Source: Deltaproteobacteria bacterium (GTDB lineage Bacteria; Myxococcota_A; UBA796). Taken from it: 17,406 nucleotides of DNA. Each line of letters starts with the position of its first letter. The stretch's first letter is position 1. Of this stretch, positions 13,835-17,406 are shown one piece after another. The position numbers and the translations under genes were made by a program. The notes under the pieces are model-generated. The model was not told the DNA's origin. It did not search any database and saw only the letters and a list, made by a program, of their open reading frames with translations. The DNA lies in contig PALY01000072.1 in assembly GCA_002707085.1 (NCBI GenBank), forward strand, positions 8,932-26,337. The letters are read 5' to 3'.

Positions 13835-15595
13835 ATGCGCTGGACCATTCCATTTTTGTTTGTTTTTGCCTGCAACAATGACAAAGAGTCGGCTGTTGAT
13901 GACTCCGGTTCTGCTGGCCCGTGGCGGCCCGATATCGTTTGCCCAGGTGACGCTCAGTGTGCAAATGGCGACGGTCCACTTCAAGCGGGTGCCAGTGCGC
14001 TACCGATCACTCCAACTTGTTTTGAACAGTGGCTGGATTGCGGCGAAGATGGCATCTGTCCTGGCGACCCCGACTGGGTTCTGGTCGAAGGCGAAGGCGA
14101 GGGTGATGGAGAGTGGGACAAGCAAACCGAGGCCTTTCTTGATTGCGGATGCGACCAGCTTTGCGAAGGCGATGAAGGTTGGCCTGGCGCAGATGAAGGA
14201 GAAGCCGATGGTGAATTCCAAGCCATGTGGCTCGCGGGTTTCCAAAATGGACGCCCAGCAAACAGCGTGCATGACGACATTTGGTCCCGTACCTTGGTTC
14301 TGCGCCAGGGAGACACCACGGTTGCATTGATCTCTCTCGATGTGGTCGGCTTCTTTTACAGTGATGTTCTGGATGTCCGTGCTGAAGCGGCTGAGCGTGG
14401 ATTAGACGTAGACCAAATCATCGTCAGTTCCACCCACGTGCATGAAGCGCCCGACACCTTGGGCCAATGGGGACTTCAAGTGGGCAAACGAGGGGTGAAC
14501 GACGATTGGATGGCGGAGTTGAAAACCACCATGGTCGACTCCGTCGAAAATGCAATCGCGGAGTTGGAGCCGGCCGAGTTGTTGGTGTCGTCTGCGGATG
14601 TTTCAGAAGATGTTCCAGAAAAAGGCACTTTCAATCAAATCCACGACAAAAGAGACCCCCGCATTGTCGACGAAATGATGGGCGTTGCATTGTTGCGGAA
14701 CATGTCCGGAGCAACCATCGCGACATTGGTGAACTTTGGAAACCACCCTGAAGCACTGGCGGACGAAAATACGGCCATCACCAGTGATTTTGCTCACTAT
14801 GTTCGCGACGGCATGGAGAACGGTGTCGATTGGGAATCGGGTGCGGTTGAAGGTCTGGGAGGCGTCAGCTTGTATGTGCAGGCATCGGTGGGCGGCATGA
14901 TGACCCCACTGGGTGTCGAAGTCACCAACCGAGACGGAGACGTCTTCCGTGATTCGACATTCGAGAAAGCCCAGGCCATCGGACACATGATGGCAAGCCA
15001 AGCACTGGAGTCATTGGAGGGTGTGACCCCTGATCCAGATCCTGTACTGGCATTGCGGGGAATGCAGATCTACATGCCCATCGACAACTTTGCGTTTCAG
15101 GCCATGTATTTGATGGGTGTGTTTCAGCGACCCGCGTTCAACTACGATCCCGATGCCCCATTGGATGACTACAACATCCCCGAACTTCAGTCGGAAATCG
15201 ACATGCTGGATGTGGGTTCCATTCGGATGCTGACCGTGCCTGGTGAACTGCTTCCAGAACTTGCTGTGGGTGGCTACGACGGCAGCCACACCAACTTGGG
15301 TGATTTGGACCATCCGATTTTTGATCCCGACCAAGCGAACCCACCCAACTTGAGTTTGGCGCCAGAAGGCCCGTACCTAAAAGAACGAATGGGGGGTCAA
15401 GAGAACTGGATCATTGGCCTTGGCAACGACGAGCTTGGCTACATTATTCCAGAGTACAACTACATTCTTCATGAATTGATTCCCTATATCGAAGAAGCGG
15501 AAGGGGACCATTATGAGGAAACGAACTCACTGGGGCCGCGTACAGCGGCAATTTATGAAGAATACGCTGATCAATTGATGGATTGGACCCCCTAA
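13835..15595 (+). CDS. Neutral/alkaline ceramidase-like lipoprotein
   Basis: A 586-residue predicted lipoprotein. The ATG at 13835 is chosen for its SD (AGGAG, 5 nt) and because it starts MRWTIPFLFVFAC with lipobox Cys13. The body matches the neutral ceramidase N-terminal domain: PITP (57-60), SVHDDIWSRTLVL (145-157), SSTHVHEAPDTLG (198-210), NFGNHPEAL (300-308), VPGELLPEL (468-476) and GNDELGYIIPEYNY (530-543), then the small C-terminal part with YEETNSLGPRTA. By alignment in my head, His146, one of His201/His203, Glu471 and Tyr536 match the family's zinc ligands. The loop usually NxGDxSPN reads ASVGGMMTPLG, so the nucleophilic Ser is uncertain. A Cys-rich acidic insertion occupies about 61-130. 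It probably acts on lipids or related amides at the cell surface; substrate unproven. Confidence 0.78.
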   Translation: MRWTIPFLFVFACNNDKESAVDDSGSAGPWRPDIVCPGDAQCANGDGPLQAGASALPITPTCFEQWLDCGEDGICPGDPDWVLVEGEGEGDGEWDKQTEAFLDCGCDQLCEGDEGWPGADEGEADGEFQAMWLAGFQNGRPANSVHDDIWSRTLVLRQGDTTVALISLDVVGFFYSDVLDVRAEAAERGLDVDQIIVSSTHVHEAPDTLGQWGLQVGKRGVNDDWMAELKTTMVDSVENAIAELEPAELLVSSADVSEDVPEKGTFNQIHDKRDPRIVDEMMGVALLRNMSGATIATLVNFGNHPEALADENTAITSDFAHYVRDGMENGVDWESGAVEGLGGVSLYVQASVGGMMTPLGVEVTNRDGDVFRDSTFEKAQAIGHMMASQALESLEGVTPDPDPVLALRGMQIYMPIDNFAFQAMYLMGVFQRPAFNYDPDAPLDDYNIPELQSEIDMLDVGSIRMLTVPGELLPELAVGGYDGSHTNLGDLDHPIFDPDQANPPNLSLAPEGPYLKERMGGQENWIIGLGNDELGYIIPEYNYILHELIPYIEEAEGDHYEETNSLGPRTAAIYEEYADQLMDWTP

Positions 15596-15695
15596 AAGGG
15601 CTGCTACATTGACAAGGGGCCTGGTTTGGCTACGTGCCGCAGGCACGATGGTCAGCTGGAATGCTGAAACGAACGATTTTATTGGAGATAGAACC

Positions 15696-16628
15696 ATGCG
15701 AAAACTGATTTGGATGAGCCTCGCGCTTGTAGTTGCCTGTGGAGATAAGACGGAAGATTCTGGAGGCGGGAGTCTACTCGGCGATGGCGATGGCGATGCA
15801 GATGGCGGCGGCGGCGGCGGCGGCGTTTTCGAAGACTTCATTTCCGTGACGGACCCACCGATTGGAAACTTGGATTGTTTCACCGGTACATTGGGTACAG
15901 AATCTCCTGCAGCAGGCTGTGAAGCCACCCGCACCATGACGGCCACCATCATGGACTTCCAAGACGATGTTCCAGTCGATGAAGCAACCGCTGAGATCTA
16001 CCTTGCAGATGGAATCTTTGGCGCTCCCGACACCACCTCTGTTGCAGATTCCAACGGAATGTTTTCGGTTGAAATGCCAACATGTGCTGCGTTTACATCC
16101 AAGGTCTACACCGACCCAGTATTGGACGCGACCCGGGTCACCATCGAAGCCCATGATGTGCTTCCCTACAGTTCCATTCCGACTGTGACACACGAACTCA
16201 ACAGCGTGTCATCTGCGACATATGGTCTCATCCCAACATTCTTGGGTACCAGCCCAGATGAAGAAAAGGGAATCATTGCGGGTTCTGCATACGATTGTGA
16301 TGGCAATCAGATTGAAGGGCTGCAGGTCGTTGTAGAAGACGATTCCGGCGCCATCCCAGAAGGTGCGATTGCCAAGTACTTTATCGATGACTTCCCGAAC
16401 CGGAACCAACCCTACACATCTGCAGATGGTCTCTGGATCATCATGGATGTACCGGTCGGTAAATGGGTTGTGAAGGGATACGTCGCCGACGGTCTTGGTG
16501 GACATTCCATGGTTGCCCGAACAGAACTGAATGTGTTTGCCAAAAGCATCAACATCTCCAGTTTGTACACGGGCATCCAAGACGGCGTGAAAATGCCTGA
16601 CACCTGTTTGGCTGGCTGTAGTCGCTAA
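15696..16628 (+). CDS. Lipoprotein with Gly/Asp linker and carboxypeptidase-regulatory-like domains
   Basis: A 310-residue predicted lipoprotein of unknown function. The ATG at 15696 has GGAG 8 nt upstream and begins MRKLIWMSLALVVACGD, a clear lipobox with Cys18; a TTG at 15609 would add 29 residues without reason. After the Cys comes an acidic then Gly-rich linker (about 19-44). Two beta-sandwich segments like carboxypeptidase regulatory domains follow. One spans about 70-150 and contains TSVADSNGMFSVEMPTCAAF. The second spans about 195-290 and contains AYDCDGNQIEGLQVVV and TSADGLWIIMDVPVGKWVVK. The 100-nt gap after the ceramidase-like gene contains TTGACA (15609-15614) without a good -10 and a hairpin CGTGCC-GCA-GGCACG. 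It is probably co-transcribed with the flanking genes. Confidence 0.78.
   Translation: MRKLIWMSLALVVACGDKTEDSGGGSLLGDGDGDADGGGGGGGVFEDFISVTDPPIGNLDCFTGTLGTESPAAGCEATRTMTATIMDFQDDVPVDEATAEIYLADGIFGAPDTTSVADSNGMFSVEMPTCAAFTSKVYTDPVLDATRVTIEAHDVLPYSSIPTVTHELNSVSSATYGLIPTFLGTSPDEEKGIIAGSAYDCDGNQIEGLQVVVEDDSGAIPEGAIAKYFIDDFPNRNQPYTSADGLWIIMDVPVGKWVVKGYVADGLGGHSMVARTELNVFAKSINISSLYTGIQDGVKMPDTCLAGCSR
15780..15824 (+). repeat. In-frame simple-sequence tract coding the lipoprotein linker
   Basis: (GGCGAT)x3, then GCAGAT, then seven GGC triplets (15804-15824), encoding GDGDGDAD followed by seven Gly. All units are multiples of three, so slippage would change linker length without shifting the frame. 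Confidence 0.85.
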
Positions 16629-16664
16629 ACAGTACAACACTGAAACGAAACAGAAGGAGGCAAC

Positions 16665-17406
16665 GTGAACCTGCTTGCGGCACTTGTCTGTGCGTTGGGG
16701 ATTCAATCCGCCAATGCCGCTGAAGAACAGGATCTGACTTTCGATCTTGAAGGCTATTACCGAACCCGTGGATACGTGTTCAAAGACCTTTTCGAAGCTC
16801 CGGTTTCTGGCCCTGGTGCCGGTCGACCCGGTGGCAACGGAACCTACATGCAGCAACGCCTCCGGTTGCAGCCTACAGTCGCGTTTGAGAAAAAAGCCAA
16901 GTTCATCATGATGGCCGATGTCCTCGATGATGTTGTGTGGGGAGACAACGACTCCAAGGCCGCCACTGCACTGTTCGCAGGAGACCCTTCTGTGACGGGA
17001 ATCGATGGCCAAGAGACAGATGTATTCCAAATCAAGCGGGCTTGGATGGAGTTCGATGTACCGATTGGAAAGATCAAAATCGGACGCCAACCATCAAACT
17101 GGGGTTTGGGACTGTTGGCCAACGGTGGTGATGGGTTCGATGATTTGTTCGGTGAAAACCACGGTGGTTCCACCTACGATCGGTTCATTTTCGCGACCAA
17201 GCCACTCGCAATTTTCCAGAAGATCGCGGGCAAGAAAGACAGCGGCACACCCCTGTATATGATTGTGGGTGTAGACCGATTGGTCGAAGATTCCAGGGAT
17301 CAATACTACGGCTACAAGTGTTCAGAAAACCCTGCAGGTGGGGGTTGGGTTGATGGTGTTCACGATGAATACGATGAACGCTGCGACCTTCAGACATACA
17401 CCGGTG
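16665..17406 (+). CDS. Outer-membrane beta-barrel protein, 5' part
   Basis: The frame is open from GTG at 16665 to the window edge (247 codons); the rest lies outside. AAGGAGG sits 4 nt before the GTG. The N-terminus MNLLAALVCALGIQSANA-AEE is a short Sec signal peptide with AxA cleavage. The mature part starts with alternating strands such as DLTFDLEGYYRTRGYVF, RLRLQPTVAF and KAKFIMMADVLDD, then FQIKRAWMEFDVPIGKIKIG followed by RQPSNWGLGLL. Porin-like and alginate-export-like barrels look like this, including the conserved GRQ-x-W-G turn. A likely role is outer-membrane transport or surface structure, together with the two lipoproteins upstream (36-nt gap). The exact family is not resolved without the C-terminus. 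Confidence 0.75.
   Translation, partial: MNLLAALVCALGIQSANAAEEQDLTFDLEGYYRTRGYVFKDLFEAPVSGPGAGRPGGNGTYMQQRLRLQPTVAFEKKAKFIMMADVLDDVVWGDNDSKAATALFAGDPSVTGIDGQETDVFQIKRAWMEFDVPIGKIKIGRQPSNWGLGLLANGGDGFDDLFGENHGGSTYDRFIFATKPLAIFQKIAGKKDSGTPLYMIVGVDRLVEDSRDQYYGYKCSENPAGGGWVDGVHDEYDERCDLQTYTG

Noticed and set aside
15609..15646. Internal promoter with TTGACA before the second lipoprotein
   Set aside because: The -35 match is perfect but the hexamer at the right distance (TACGTG) is poor, so I did not list it as a feature.
16209..17090. Open frame of 293 codons on the minus strand
   Set aside because: It lies antisense to the second lipoprotein and the beta-barrel gene, both of which have SDs, signal peptides and coherent domains. 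Its product has no recognisable domain, and it crosses two genes.

Overview
The window looks like chromosomal DNA from a marine-type Myxococcota/deltaproteobacterium. This is inferred from a secreted protein with MopE-like DDDGDGF/DNDC repeats and a MYXO-CTERM-like tail (Gly-Cys, hydrophobic helix, Arg-Arg-Arg), from several Asp/Gly-rich lipoproteins, and from moderate GC content. I see no rRNA, tRNA, CRISPR array, insertion sequence or phage gene. Gene density is high and most starts have a clear Shine-Dalgarno (SD) sequence.

Left part (1-4.5 kb). The 3' part of prmA overlaps rsmE by 4 nt; both are translation-machinery methyltransferases. They converge, with 1 nt between stop codons, on a large minus-strand lipoprotein built from two ASH-like domains, Ig-like domains, three Ca-binding-type repeats and the MYXO-CTERM-like tail. 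Upstream of it on the same strand are ribA (GTP cyclohydrolase II) and an HU gene, which ends in a perfect 30-bp terminator palindrome. The 304-nt HU upstream region carries two identical 17-bp AT-rich sites exactly 147 bp apart.

Middle (4.8-11.1 kb). A minus-strand operon with overlapping genes encodes an FAD-linked oxidase of the alkyl-DHAP-synthase/glycolate-oxidase type, a short two-[4Fe-4S] partner protein and a diacylglycerol-kinase-family lipid kinase. The set suggests a membrane-linked redox step in glycerolipid or hydroxy-acid metabolism; the substrate is unknown. Next come two divergent genes whose products resemble enzymes but have lost key residues. One is an alpha/beta-hydrolase-like protein with Gly where the nucleophile should be. 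The other is a dihydroorotase-like protein without the HxH metal ligands and without the catalytic Asp.

Right part (11.1-17.4 kb). The minus strand carries a LOG-family nucleotide hydrolase, a ComM/YifB AAA+ ATPase and a DUF3006-like small protein. Divergent from these is a plus-strand surface gene set: a neutral-ceramidase-like lipoprotein with a Cys-rich acidic insertion and an SD-masking leader hairpin, a second lipoprotein with a Gly/Asp linker and carboxypeptidase-regulatory-like domains, and the start of an outer-membrane beta-barrel protein that runs off the window.

The strongest leads are the two adjacent apparent pseudoenzymes, the FAD/Fe-S/lipid-kinase operon, the protein with both a lipobox and a MYXO-CTERM-like tail, and the phased repeats in front of HU. 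None is proven to be a new system from sequence alone.
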